A stretch of 9,821 nt of DNA from Spirochaetales bacterium. Lineage in GTDB: Bacteria > Spirochaetota > Spirochaetia > Treponematales > UBA12059. Where the stretch lies: contig JAFGUM010000309.1 in the NCBI GenBank assembly GCA_016938515.1, positions 1-9,821 of the forward strand. Reading direction: 5' to 3'. Positions within the stretch are counted from its first letter, which is position 1. Each line of letters starts with the position of its first letter. Below, in pieces: positions 1 through 5,869 of the stretch. A model generated the notes under the pieces. It was not told the DNA's origin. It saw nothing but the letters and a program-made list of their open reading frames with translations, and ran no database searches. The translations under genes were made by a program, and so were the position numbers.

Positions 1-1989
1 ACCCTGCTTGTTGAAATTTTCCCACGCGCTGGAACTGCTCTCCATCTGGCCGAGCGCGCTTTCCATCAGTCCGTATTTTCTCTTGAGGTCGGCTTCCTTG
101 CGAGTAAGCTGGGTCTCCAGAGAGTCTATAGTAGCCTGCTGCCGCTTGATCTGGCTGTCGAGGGTGCCCGTTCGTATTTGAACGATGCCACCGGTTTCAA
201 CGTACGCCTTGGTCATGGCGTCAAGCTTGAAGGCGGCGCCTGAATCGATGATCAGATCGCCATCGCTGTCAAAACCGAACAGATCCTTTACCCGTGAAAA
301 ATTCTCAAGCAACGCCTTGTCCAGCGTCGCCTCGTCTATTTCCATGTAACCACGCAAGCGTGACGCGTCGTAGCTACCGCCACGGCGGGAATCAGTAGAC
401 ACACCAAACGAGGCCAGCAGAGACGGGCCTTCCACGGTGGGGTAGGCGTCCATCATGGTTCGCTGAAGGCTTGAGCGCAACTGTGACAGAGTGGAATCCC
501 CTTGCATGAGGCCGAGCCGTTCACCGTATTTCTCTTTTTCTGCCTCGGTAAAATAAGATATTTCATCCAGTATGGTATCATCTTTCCTGGAGAGTATGTT
601 GAGCTCAGCCATCAGCCGGTTGTAGTTGCCTACGAGTTCGATGAGCGCTTCCTTGGCTACTTCACGATTCGGCTCAACGGTGAGCTTCGCCGGATTCGGC
701 GAGGCGTTCCACAGCGACAACGTCAATCCCGGCACGAGATCGTCTATGGTATTGCTGCTTCTCGTAACCTCGATGCCGTCCATCGATACTATAGCGTCAC
801 CCGCTGTCTGCACGGGGTTCTTTGGACGCATACCGGCTTTTTCAGTGGGGTCGAATACGCGCACTAGAGAGACGCGGACGTCTCTGCCCGTATTTCCGTT
901 CCTGACGCCCAGAGCCTGGAATGAGTCCGCGTATGCTGGCAGGGGAATGGAGAGTGTTGTGGATCCTGGTTTAATCGCCGGCAGCCTGATGGCGCGGCCA
1001 GCGCCGTCTACGATGTAGAGAGGCTGGTAGTCATCGCGTACCGGCGGCGTTGGCGGTGGCGTCCATTCGGGCAGGCTTACTTCGGACGGAGCGCTGTCTA
1101 TCCGTATGCCCTCATACTCCATGCTGCCCGTGGGCGGTATTGACGGACCAGGAGGCGGTCCCTCTGCTTGCCCTGCGCCAGGGTCGCGATCTACCAGCTC
1201 CACCCGAAGTTCCAGAACGAGGCCTGTGGAGGGCAGGGGCGAGTCGAGCCGCAGCGCGGCTTCTCCGCCAGGAGCCACTGAAAGAGCGCCTGAGCTCGTG
1301 GTTACCAGCGAAGCTTCCAGTGGTTTTTCAAAGCGGCTTGCTTTTTCCGCGGGTAGGTCGCGTCTGGAGCTGGACGCGCGCTCGATGAGCCCTGCCGACA
1401 GGGCAAAGCTCTCGGCTTTGTCGCCAAACACGAGCCGGTTGGCAGCCCCCGTTTTTTTAGACTCAATAACGAGCACGTGGCTATCGGCGCTGACCGCCAC
1501 GACCTGCGCCGCGACCGTCTCCCCGCCCTTGCGGTTGAGAGCGCTCGCGAAGTCCTTGAGCGAGCCACCGCCGTAGTTGAGCTGTACCGACGCATCGCCG
1601 ACCGTAAACGTGTACAGCCCGGCATCAACCTTCGCATCAGCCGCCATCGGATCCGACATAAAACGATCCGCGGTGGCAATGCGCTTGACGGTATAGCTTC
1701 TGGTTTCTTCCATTGCTTCGCGCGCTGCTGTGGCGGTGATTACAGACTCATCGCTCGACGAAGCAACCCGCTCATTGAACGGGTTCTGGTACGAAAAGAG
1801 TGATCGCGCGCTCTCCCTGAGCGACGACAGGCGGCGATTGAGATCCAGCCAGGTAGTACGTTGAAGCTGGATTTCCTTGAGGCGCTCCTCGGCGCGCGTC
1901 TTGGGAATCCTCTCGACCTTCATCAGGTCTTCGACAAGCTTCTGAGTATCGTACTTGCTGCTGACGCCGGGGATGCTGATATCCGACAT
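1..1989 (-). CDS. fliD: Flagellar filament cap protein FliD (hook-associated protein 2), C-terminus cut by window edge
   Basis: FliD caps the growing flagellar filament and helps flagellin subunits fold at its tip; in spirochetes the filament is periplasmic. An uninterrupted minus-strand frame of 663 codons runs from the ATG at 1989 to the window edge. The N-terminus (MSDISIPGVSSKYDTQKLVE) is typical of the FliD N-terminal domain, roughly residues 8-110. A hook-IN-like segment starting DAIVSMDGIEV lies at about 398-438. A FliD C-terminal domain follows and ends in a probable coiled coil at about 615-655 (ending ENFNKQG). Spirochete FliD is about 660-700 residues, so few residues should be missing. 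The middle carries a proline-rich stretch at 277-316. A GGAGG Shine-Dalgarno lies at 2003-2007. The gene starts 25 nt after flaG stops, so the two are probably co-transcribed. Confidence 0.93.
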   Translation of the reverse strand, partial: MSDISIPGVSSKYDTQKLVEDLMKVERIPKTRAEERLKEIQLQRTTWLDLNRRLSSLRESARSLFSYQNPFNERVASSSDESVITATAAREAMEETRSYTVKRIATADRFMSDPMAADAKVDAGLYTFTVGDASVQLNYGGGSLKDFASALNRKGGETVAAQVVAVSADSHVLVIESKKTGAANRLVFGDKAESFALSAGLIERASSSRRDLPAEKASRFEKPLEASLVTTSSGALSVAPGGEAALRLDSPLPSTGLVLELRVELVDRDPGAGQAEGPPPGPSIPPTGSMEYEGIRIDSAPSEVSLPEWTPPPTPPVRDDYQPLYIVDGAGRAIRLPAIKPGSTTLSIPLPAYADSFQALGVRNGNTGRDVRVSLVRVFDPTEKAGMRPKNPVQTAGDAIVSMDGIEVTRSSNTIDDLVPGLTLSLWNASPNPAKLTVEPNREVAKEALIELVGNYNRLMAELNILSRKDDTILDEISYFTEAEKEKYGERLGLMQGDSTLSQLRSSLQRTMMDAYPTVEGPSLLASFGVSTDSRRGGSYDASRLRGYMEIDEATLDKALLENFSRVKDLFGFDSDGDLIIDSGAAFKLDAMTKAYVETGGIVQIRTGTLDSQIKRQQATIDSLETQLTRKEADLKRKYGLMESALGQMESSSSAWENFNKQG

Positions 1990-2014
1990 GGGGCCTAGCG
2001 GCCCTCCTTCCGGT

Positions 2015-2344
2015 TCACGCCCTCTCGTCGAACAGGATGCCGATCACCTCCCTGATACGCTCATGGACGTGCTGTAGCTCGGCGGGCGGAATTTCCCTGA
2101 TTACCTTATCGGTCGAGGTGTCTATCACCTTGACGACCACCTGACCAAGCTTCTCGTTGAGGCTGAACGAAAGCCGCTTGCTGAACGCCGCGCTGACGCT
2201 GGACAACTCCTCGAGTATCGCGTCCATTGAAACGGGCGGCTCTGTCTTCATCACGTCGGTCTTCCTGACCTTGGCGGGTTCCGGGCTTGCTACACCGGCA
2301 TTCTGCCCTGCGTGGACGCTGATGGCTGAAACGTCGATTGACAT
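2015..2344 (-). CDS. flaG: FlaG-family flagellar protein
   Basis: This 109-residue protein has a variable, polar N-terminal third followed by the FlaG-family core at about 50-109: FSLNEKLGQVVVKVIDTSTD and then VIREIPPAEL. FlaG proteins are small soluble proteins encoded next to fliD and flagellin genes. In other bacteria they affect filament length or assembly, but their biochemical role is poorly known. The start at 2344 is well supported by AGGAGG at 2351-2356, six nt upstream. It lies between the FlaB3-like flagellin and fliD, and the 25-nt gap to fliD suggests co-transcription. A GGA-loop hairpin sits just upstream of its Shine-Dalgarno. The family call is firm; the exact role is not. Confidence 0.88.
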   Translation of the reverse strand: MSIDVSAISVHAGQNAGVASPEPAKVRKTDVMKTEPPVSMDAILEELSSVSAAFSKRLSFSLNEKLGQVVVKVIDTSTDKVIREIPPAELQHVHERIREVIGILFDERA

Positions 2345-2367
2345 ACGTTTCCTCCTATGGGTACTGG

Positions 2368-2385
2368 CACGAGTTCCGACTCGCG
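2368..2385 (-). promoter_or_regulatory. GGA-loop hairpin in the flaG leader, possible CsrA site
   Basis: In minus-strand RNA the arms CGAGU and ACUCG pair around the tetraloop CGGA, with an added G·U and C-G pair below. The hairpin ends 11 nt before the AGGAGG Shine-Dalgarno. This mirrors the stronger hairpins in both flagellin leaders, but the loop is CGGA rather than the preferred AGGA, so it is a weaker candidate. Confidence 0.35.
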
Positions 2386-2413
2386 AAACATAGTGCCTGC
2401 TTCTTCAAAAGGC

Positions 2414-2443
2414 GAAGGGAGGAGGGCGCGATCCCCCCCCTTC
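2414..2443 (-). terminator. Hairpin terminator or attenuator between flaB3 and flaG, one arm a G8 run
   Basis: In minus-strand RNA, GAAGGGGGGGG pairs with CUCCUCCCUUC to give 11 bp (two of them G·U) around an 8-nt loop, followed after GCC by UUUU. On the plus strand the two wobbles become A·C mismatches, so the structure favours minus-strand RNA. It lies 73 nt past the flagellin stop. The U tract is short, so termination is probably partial, allowing some read-through into flaG-fliD. Confidence 0.5.
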
Positions 2444-2516
2444 TACGAACAGTTGAAACCGTCGCGGAAAGACGACGTCCAGGAAGCTCTCCGCTACAAT
2501 CTCGGAACGGTATTCG

Positions 2517-3365
2517 TTAACCCAACAGTTGCATTACCGACTGGGTCCTGGTGTTGGCCTGGGCGAGCATCGCTCCGCCGGCCTGCGACAGGATCTGGTT
2601 CTTCACGTAGTCGACCATCTGGCTCGCCATGTCGGTGTCGCGGATGCGGCTTTCAGCTGCCTGAAGGTTTTCTGCTGCGATCGCTACACCCTTGGAAGCC
2701 ATCTCAAAGCGGTTCTGGTAGGCACCGAGGTCGGCACGCTGCTTGGAAACCGTCTTCAGAGCCGCATCAAGGTTGCCCACGGCCTGGTTGGCGGACTCGG
2801 GCGTCGAAATGGAAATCATCTCGGCGGTACCCTGCGCACCCTGGAGGCCAAGAGCCTGTGCGGTCATCGTGCCGATGAACAGGCGCTCGCTCTGATCCAT
2901 GTTGGCTCCGACCTGCAACTGCATGACCTGGGTGCCTTCTTTTGCGAAGCGACCGGTAAGGATATTCATGCCGTTGAACTGCGCGTGGCTCGCGATGCGG
3001 TTTATTTCATCAACGAGCTGCGAAACCTCAACCTGGATCTGCATACGGTCTTCGGCGGTATAAATGCCGTTGGACGACTGGATAGCCAGTTCGCGCACGC
3101 GATGCAGGATGTCCTGCGTTTCCTGGAGGTAGCCCTCGGTGGTCTGAATGAAGGAAACGCCGTTTTCGATGTTCCGCTGCGCCTGGTTGAGGCCGCGGAT
3201 CTGCCCGCGTAGCTTCTCGGAGACCGCGAGGCCTGAAGCGTCGTCACCGGCTTTGTTTATGCGCTGGCCGGAAGCAAGCTTCTCCATATTCTTGTTGAGC
3301 TCGGTCTGCGTGACGCCCAGCGTCCTGTTTGCGTACATCGCGCTCATGTTGTGGTTAATGATCAT
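2517..3365 (-). CDS. flaB3: Flagellin, FlaB3-like periplasmic filament core protein
   Basis: This 282-residue protein is a core flagellin that polymerises into the periplasmic flagellar filament. It has the conserved N-terminal D0/D1 region ([37 protein letters not shown] at 39-58; [20 protein letters not shown] at 105-124) and the conserved C-terminal region ([13 protein letters not shown] at 209-221; [14 protein letters not shown] at 230-243). It has no D2/D3 hypervariable domain, as is usual for spirochete FlaB. In place of the [11 protein letters not shown] segment it reads [13 protein letters not shown] (149-161), unlike the flagellin upstream, so the two are not recent duplicates. The start at 3365 has AAGGAGG at 3371-3377. 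The FlaB3 assignment rests on this segment and on gene order recalled from T. pallidum; flagellin itself is certain. Confidence 0.95.
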   Translation of the reverse strand: MIINHNMSAMYANRTLGVTQTELNKNMEKLASGQRINKAGDDASGLAVSEKLRGQIRGLNQAQRNIENGVSFIQTTEGYLQETQDILHRVRELAIQSSNGIYTAEDRMQIQVEVSQLVDEINRIASHAQFNGMNILTGRFAKEGTQVMQLQVGANMDQSERLFIGTMTAQALGLQGAQGTAEMISISTPESANQAVGNLDAALKTVSKQRADLGAYQNRFEMASKGVAIAAENLQAAESRIRDTDMASQMVDYVKNQILSQAGGAMLAQANTRTQSVMQLLG

Positions 3366-3387
3366 ATGACCCTCCTTGCAGGACTAG

Positions 3388-3410
3388 CGCGCGGCATTCC
3401 TTGCCGCGCG
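3388..3410 (-). promoter_or_regulatory. GC-rich hairpin with AGGAA loop in the flaB3 leader, probable CsrA-binding site
   Basis: In the mRNA, CGCGCGGCA and UGCCGCGCG form a perfect 9-bp stem around the pentaloop AGGAA. The core reads CAAGGAAUG. It ends 10 nt before the Shine-Dalgarno, which itself reads CAAGGAGG. CsrA recognises GGA in hairpin loops, and pairing one upstream hairpin with a second site at the Shine-Dalgarno is the known layout of the Bacillus subtilis hag leader. There is no U tract, so it is not a good terminator. Confidence 0.6.
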
Positions 3411-3517
3411 TCCCGCGCGCATGGCGTTGGGGCCGGGAATTGATACTTCGCGCCCGTTCCCGTCCGTTCGTGCCCTACACGGCGGGGAAACCTGTCCCTT
3501 TTCGGGGGCAGGCGTCT

Positions 3518-3544
3518 CCGCCGGCATGCGCACGAGGGTTTTTA
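3518..3544 (-). promoter_or_regulatory. Weak sigma-28-like promoter candidate for flaB3
   Basis: On the minus strand, TAAAAACC is followed after exactly 11 nt by GCCGGCGG. The core TAAA-N15-GCCG matches the flagellar sigma-28 layout, but the remaining positions do not fit well. It would give a leader of roughly 145 nt that includes the GGA-loop hairpin. Confidence 0.28.
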
Positions 3545-3561
3545 TCAAAGATCGAAAGCAA

Positions 3562-3585
3562 GGCGACGAGCCTGGACCCGCCGCC
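3562..3585 (-). terminator. Probable terminator after flaB1
   Basis: In minus-strand RNA, GGCGGCGGG pairs with CUCGUCGCC, giving 9 bp with two G·U wobbles and a 6-nt loop. The broken U-rich run UUGCUUUCGAUCUUUG follows. The hairpin begins 21 nt past the flaB1 stop. The wobbles become mismatches on the other strand, which supports minus-strand function. Confidence 0.5.
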
Positions 3586-3606
3586 GTTACCTTTCAGTAT
3601 ACTTCG

Positions 3607-4467
3607 TTACTGGAGCAACTGCAAGACCGACGCGGTCTTCTGATTGGCCTGCGCGAGCATAGCGCTCGATGCCTGGATCAGTATCCGGTTCTTGGTGTAC
3701 TCCACCATTTCACTGGCCATGTCGGTGTCGCGGATGCGGCTTTCGGCAGCCTGCAGGTTCTCGGCGCCTATGTCGATGCCGCGTACGGCGTGCTCAAGCC
3801 TGTTCTGGTACGCGCCGAGGTCGGCACGCTGCTTGTTTACCTTTTTCAGGGCTTCGTCGAGTATGCCGATAGACCTGTTGGCGTCATCAGGAGCGTCGAG
3901 GCGGAGGATTTCTTCGCTGGAGACGTTCTTCACGCCGAGTCCACGGGCCGTCATCGTGCCGATGTACACGCGCTCGCGCTGATCCATGTTGGCGCCAATA
4001 TGGAACCACATCGACGCGGTTACCAGGTTTTCGCCGTCTTCCCGCGCAAAGCGACCGGTAAGGATGTTCATGCCGTTGAACTGGGCGTGGCTGGCTACGC
4101 GATCGATCTCATCGATGAGCTGTGAGACTTCTACCTGGATCTGCATGCGATCTTCGGCGGTGTAGATGCCGTTGGCAGCCTGGACAGACAACTCGCGGAG
4201 CCTCTGGAGTATGTCCTGGCTCTCCTGCAGGTAGCCTTCTGACGTCTGGATGAACGATACGCCGTTGGCCGCGTTCTTGGACGCCTGGTTAAGGCCGCGG
4301 ATCTGCGAACGCATCTTCTCTGATACGGCGAGACCTGACGCGTCGTCTCCGGCTCGGTTTACGCGCATACCAGAAGACAATTTTTCCATGCTCTTGTCTA
4401 CGGCGAGACCGTTGACGCCAAGCTGGCGGTTTGCGTACATAGCGCTGATGTTGTGGTTGATGATCAT
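3607..4467 (-). CDS. flaB1: Flagellin, FlaB1-like periplasmic filament core protein
   Basis: This 286-residue flagellin is probably a major core subunit of the periplasmic filament. D0/D1 landmarks are [17 protein letters not shown] at the start, [20 protein letters not shown] at 37-56, [20 protein letters not shown] at 105-124, and [18 protein letters not shown] at 240-257. The segment [20 protein letters not shown] (152-171) is characteristic of spirochete FlaB1/FlaB2 proteins. The start is the ATG at 4467 rather than an upstream ATG at 4497, because AAGGAGG at 4473-4479 lies correctly before it and every FlaB begins MIINHN. It heads the minus-strand filament cluster. Expression is probably controlled by sigma-28 and by the GGA-loop leader hairpin. 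Flagellin identity is certain; the paralogue number is inferred. Confidence 0.96.
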   Translation of the reverse strand: MIINHNISAMYANRQLGVNGLAVDKSMEKLSSGMRVNRAGDDASGLAVSEKMRSQIRGLNQASKNAANGVSFIQTSEGYLQESQDILQRLRELSVQAANGIYTAEDRMQIQVEVSQLIDEIDRVASHAQFNGMNILTGRFAREDGENLVTASMWFHIGANMDQRERVYIGTMTARGLGVKNVSSEEILRLDAPDDANRSIGILDEALKKVNKQRADLGAYQNRLEHAVRGIDIGAENLQAAESRIRDTDMASEMVEYTKNRILIQASSAMLAQANQKTASVLQLLQ

Positions 4468-4488
4468 GACTTCCTCCTTGAGTCTGGG

Positions 4489-4508
4489 GCGGGGCATCCT
4501 TGTCCCGC
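4489..4508 (-). promoter_or_regulatory. Hairpin presenting ACAAGGAUG in the flaB1 leader, probable CsrA-binding site
   Basis: In the mRNA, GCGGG pairs with CCCGC; after one A·C mismatch, CA pairs with UG and closes an AGGA tetraloop. The loop region ACAAGGAUG coincides with the centre of the SELEX consensus for CsrA (RUACARGGAUGU). It ends 9 nt before the CAAGGAGG Shine-Dalgarno, a second possible CsrA contact. The stem sequence differs from the flaB3 hairpin while the loop and its closing CA/UG pairs are shared. Confidence 0.65.
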
Positions 4509-4597
4509 GTTTCGATGTCGGATCTGGTCTAGCTCGCCTTGCACTCCTCCTTTCGCTTTCAGGCGTGTCTTTGGCGCGCTTTTTGCTATATACGCGC

Positions 4598-4624
4598 TAA
4601 AGTTACAGCTGCCATAACCGATCA
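4598..4624 (+). promoter_or_regulatory. Sigma-28-like promoter pointing toward the hydrolase gene
   Basis: TAAAGTTA, then 11 nt, then ACCGATCA matches the flagellar sigma-28 consensus TAAAGTTT-N11-GCCGATAA at 7 of 8 and 6 of 8 positions with the exact spacing. Transcription would start near 4631 and run through the upstream edge of the flaB1 promoter toward 4785. It could instead make an RNA antisense to the 5' end of the flaB1 transcript. Confidence 0.45.
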
Positions 4625-4693
4625 TCATAGAGTAGAGTACGAGAGGGTGGAACCATACGTTCTCGTTCCCCTCGGATACCGTCTCCTCTTCAA

Positions 4694-4721
4694 GCATCGG
4701 CTGACTACTCCTTAAACTTGA
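4694..4721 (-). promoter_or_regulatory. Sigma-28-like promoter for flaB1
   Basis: On the minus strand, TCAAGTTT, then 12 nt, then GCCGATGC matches the sigma-28 consensus at 7 of 8 and 6 of 8 positions, with a spacer one nt longer than usual. Transcription would start near 4687, giving a leader of about 220 nt that contains the GGA-loop hairpin. Flagellin genes are standard sigma-28 targets. Confidence 0.5.
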
Positions 4722-4747
4722 GCGAAAATCATCACCCCCTGTGGCAT

Positions 4748-4776
4748 TTGCGCTGTTCTCCGCGTGGGTATATACT
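4748..4776 (+). promoter_or_regulatory. Sigma-70-like promoter for the alpha/beta hydrolase, possibly giving a leaderless mRNA
   Basis: TTGCGC, a 17-nt spacer, and TATACT (5 of 6 matches to the -10 consensus) end only 8 nt before the ATG at 4785. Transcription would then start at or next to the start codon. No Shine-Dalgarno is visible before that ATG, which fits a leaderless message. Confidence 0.45.
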
Positions 4777-4784
4777 GAGCTTCC

Positions 4785-5705
4785 ATGAAAACAGAAGAAT
4801 TTTCTTTTATAGCGGACGATGGCAAGAGTATCCACGTGTACCACTGGGCGCCATCTGGCGATCCAGTCGCGTGCGTGCTCATCGCTCACGGGCTGGGAGA
4901 GCACGCCGCGAGGTATTCGCGCTTCGCGACTTCCCTGACGGATGCTGGGTACGAAGTCTGGGCACCCGACCATCGTGGACACGGCAAGACAGCAGCCGAA
5001 GGGGAGCTGGGCTGGTTTGCAAACCATGATGGGTTCAGGCGCGTTATAGAAGACCTGCACGGCTTGGCGGAGCGCATCCGGACTGACAAGCCCGGGGCAA
5101 AGTTGTTCCTGTTCGGCCATTCCATGGGCTCCTTTTTGGCTCAGGGCTACATAAGCCTGTACGGCACCACGCTGGCTGGATGCATCCTTTCGGGTACAGC
5201 GGGTTCCGCCGGGCCGATTCTGGGTGTCGGCCGGGCTATAGCTGGTCTTGGCTGTCAGTTCAAGGGGCAGAAGACCAAGTCAAAGCTGCTCGCCGCGATG
5301 ACCTTTGGCGCGTACAACAAACCCTACGAACCAGCCAGAACCCCATTTGACTGGCTGTCCCGTGATCCAGCAGAAGTTGACGCGTATATTGCAGACCCGC
5401 TATGCGGCTTTACGGGTACCTTCGGGCTGTACCGGGATCTCCTTGGTGGTATGGCGTGGATCCACGCACCCGCGACTATGGCCGCGGTTCCCACCTCGCT
5501 GCCGCTGTACCTGTTCGCCGGCCAGAATGATCCTGTCGGCGCGGCCACAGGATTGTTCGACTGGCTGTTTGACAAGTACAAGGCTCTGGGCGTGTCCGAC
5601 CTCACTAAAAAGCTGTATCCGAATGGCCGTCACGAGACCCTCAACGATACCTGCCGTGAAGAGGCAAGCGCCGACGTGGTAGCTTGGCTGCGAGCCCACT
5701 GCTGA
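4785..5705 (+). CDS. Alpha/beta hydrolase, monoacylglycerol-lipase-like (serine aminopeptidase S33 / Hydrolase_4 family)
   Basis: This 306-residue hydrolase probably cleaves an ester such as a monoacylglycerol or lysophospholipid; the substrate is not shown by the sequence. Visible landmarks are the oxyanion region AHGLGEHAARY (34-44), PDHRGHGKT (61-69), and the nucleophile elbow GHSMGS (111-116) with Ser113. The rest of the triad is probably Asp249 in AGQNDPVG and His283 in GRHETLND. All three residues are present, so it should be active. There is no signal peptide, so it is likely cytoplasmic. The length is normal for the family. It lies divergent from flaB1. A sigma-70-like promoter abuts the ATG and a sigma-28-like promoter lies about 160 nt upstream. 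No Shine-Dalgarno is seen. Related possibilities include a lysophospholipase. Confidence 0.88.
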   Translation: MKTEEFSFIADDGKSIHVYHWAPSGDPVACVLIAHGLGEHAARYSRFATSLTDAGYEVWAPDHRGHGKTAAEGELGWFANHDGFRRVIEDLHGLAERIRTDKPGAKLFLFGHSMGSFLAQGYISLYGTTLAGCILSGTAGSAGPILGVGRAIAGLGCQFKGQKTKSKLLAAMTFGAYNKPYEPARTPFDWLSRDPAEVDAYIADPLCGFTGTFGLYRDLLGGMAWIHAPATMAAVPTSLPLYLFAGQNDPVGAATGLFDWLFDKYKALGVSDLTKKLYPNGRHETLNDTCREEASADVVAWLRAHC

Positions 5706-5728
5706 GTCGCTCCACCGTGGCATAGCGA

Positions 5729-5758
5729 GCGCCGGCCTTGACCAGAGAGGCCCGGCGC
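5729..5758 (+). terminator. GC-rich hairpin after the hydrolase gene
   Basis: GCGCCGG pairs with CCGGCGC (7 bp), then one bulged C, then CCT with AGG, around a 9-nt loop. It begins 24 nt past the stop codon but has no U tract, so it may end transcription weakly or only protect the 3' end. Confidence 0.35.
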
Positions 5759-5768
5759 GGGGTATAGT
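5738..5768 (+). promoter_or_regulatory. Possible promoter for the pcnB operon
   Basis: TTGACC (5 of 6) and TATAGT (5 of 6) are separated by 19 nt, which is longer than ideal, and overlap the hairpin after the hydrolase gene. No better candidate was seen in the 164-nt gap before pcnB. Confidence 0.3.
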
Positions 5769-5770
5769 TG

Positions 5771-5814
5771 CATAGCCGGGTAGTATCGGACTCTCTGCAT
5801 ACCATAGCGGGTAG
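5771..5814 (+). repeat. Two near-identical short direct repeats before pcnB
   Basis: CATAGCCGGGTAG (5771-5783) recurs as CATAGCGGGTAG (5803-5814), differing by one C; a further CATAGCG occurs at 5721. A 5-bp GCCGG/CCGGC inverted repeat lies just downstream (5822-5839). Function is unknown; it may be chance. Confidence 0.3.
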
Positions 5815-5869
5815 CCAGGGAGCCGGGTGCTGAGCCGGCACTATCCATCAATACGCATCAGGGGACATC

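Larger units (their letters stand above)
4468..4784. other. Divergent intergenic region between flaB1 and the hydrolase gene
   Basis: This 317-nt stretch has no convincing gene. On the minus strand it holds the flaB1 Shine-Dalgarno, the GGA-loop hairpin, and an upstream sigma-28-like promoter. On the plus strand it holds a second sigma-28-like promoter and a sigma-70-like promoter touching the hydrolase start codon. A purine-rich AAAGGAGGAG on the minus strand at about 4543-4552 has no well-spaced start codon. Confidence 0.7.

Noticed and set aside
2529..3212. A 227-residue plus-strand open frame across flaB3
   Set aside because: It is the antisense shadow of a certain flagellin gene and matches no family.
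3491..3512. Imperfect inverted repeat CCTGTCCC/GGGGCAGG between the flagellin genes
   Set aside because: It has an internal mismatch and a poor U tract, and the hairpin at 3562-3585 is closer to the flaB1 stop and stronger.
3607..4125. Long plus-strand open frames across flaB1
   Set aside because: They mirror the conserved flagellin codons on the other strand; nothing supports them as genes.
4468..4497. Ten-residue N-terminal extension of flaB1 from an ATG at 4497
   Set aside because: It would place the GGA-loop hairpin in coding sequence, lacks a Shine-Dalgarno, and FlaB proteins begin MIINHN, for which AAGGAGG is correctly placed.
4581..4615. Minus-strand TATATA with ATGGCA 17 nt upstream as a sigma-70 promoter for flaB1
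   Set aside because: Only about 4 of 6 matches in each element; the sigma-28-like site upstream fits a flagellin gene better.
4464..4697. A 77-residue minus-strand frame whose TGA overlaps the flaB1 ATG (ATGA), with AAGGAG 10 nt before its ATG
   Set aside because: The frame stays open far upstream across the hydrolase antisense strand, as expected by chance in this GC range. Its product has no recognisable family, and its start overlaps the sigma-28-like -10 element, so the transcript would begin after the start codon. Conservation of the frame would revive it.
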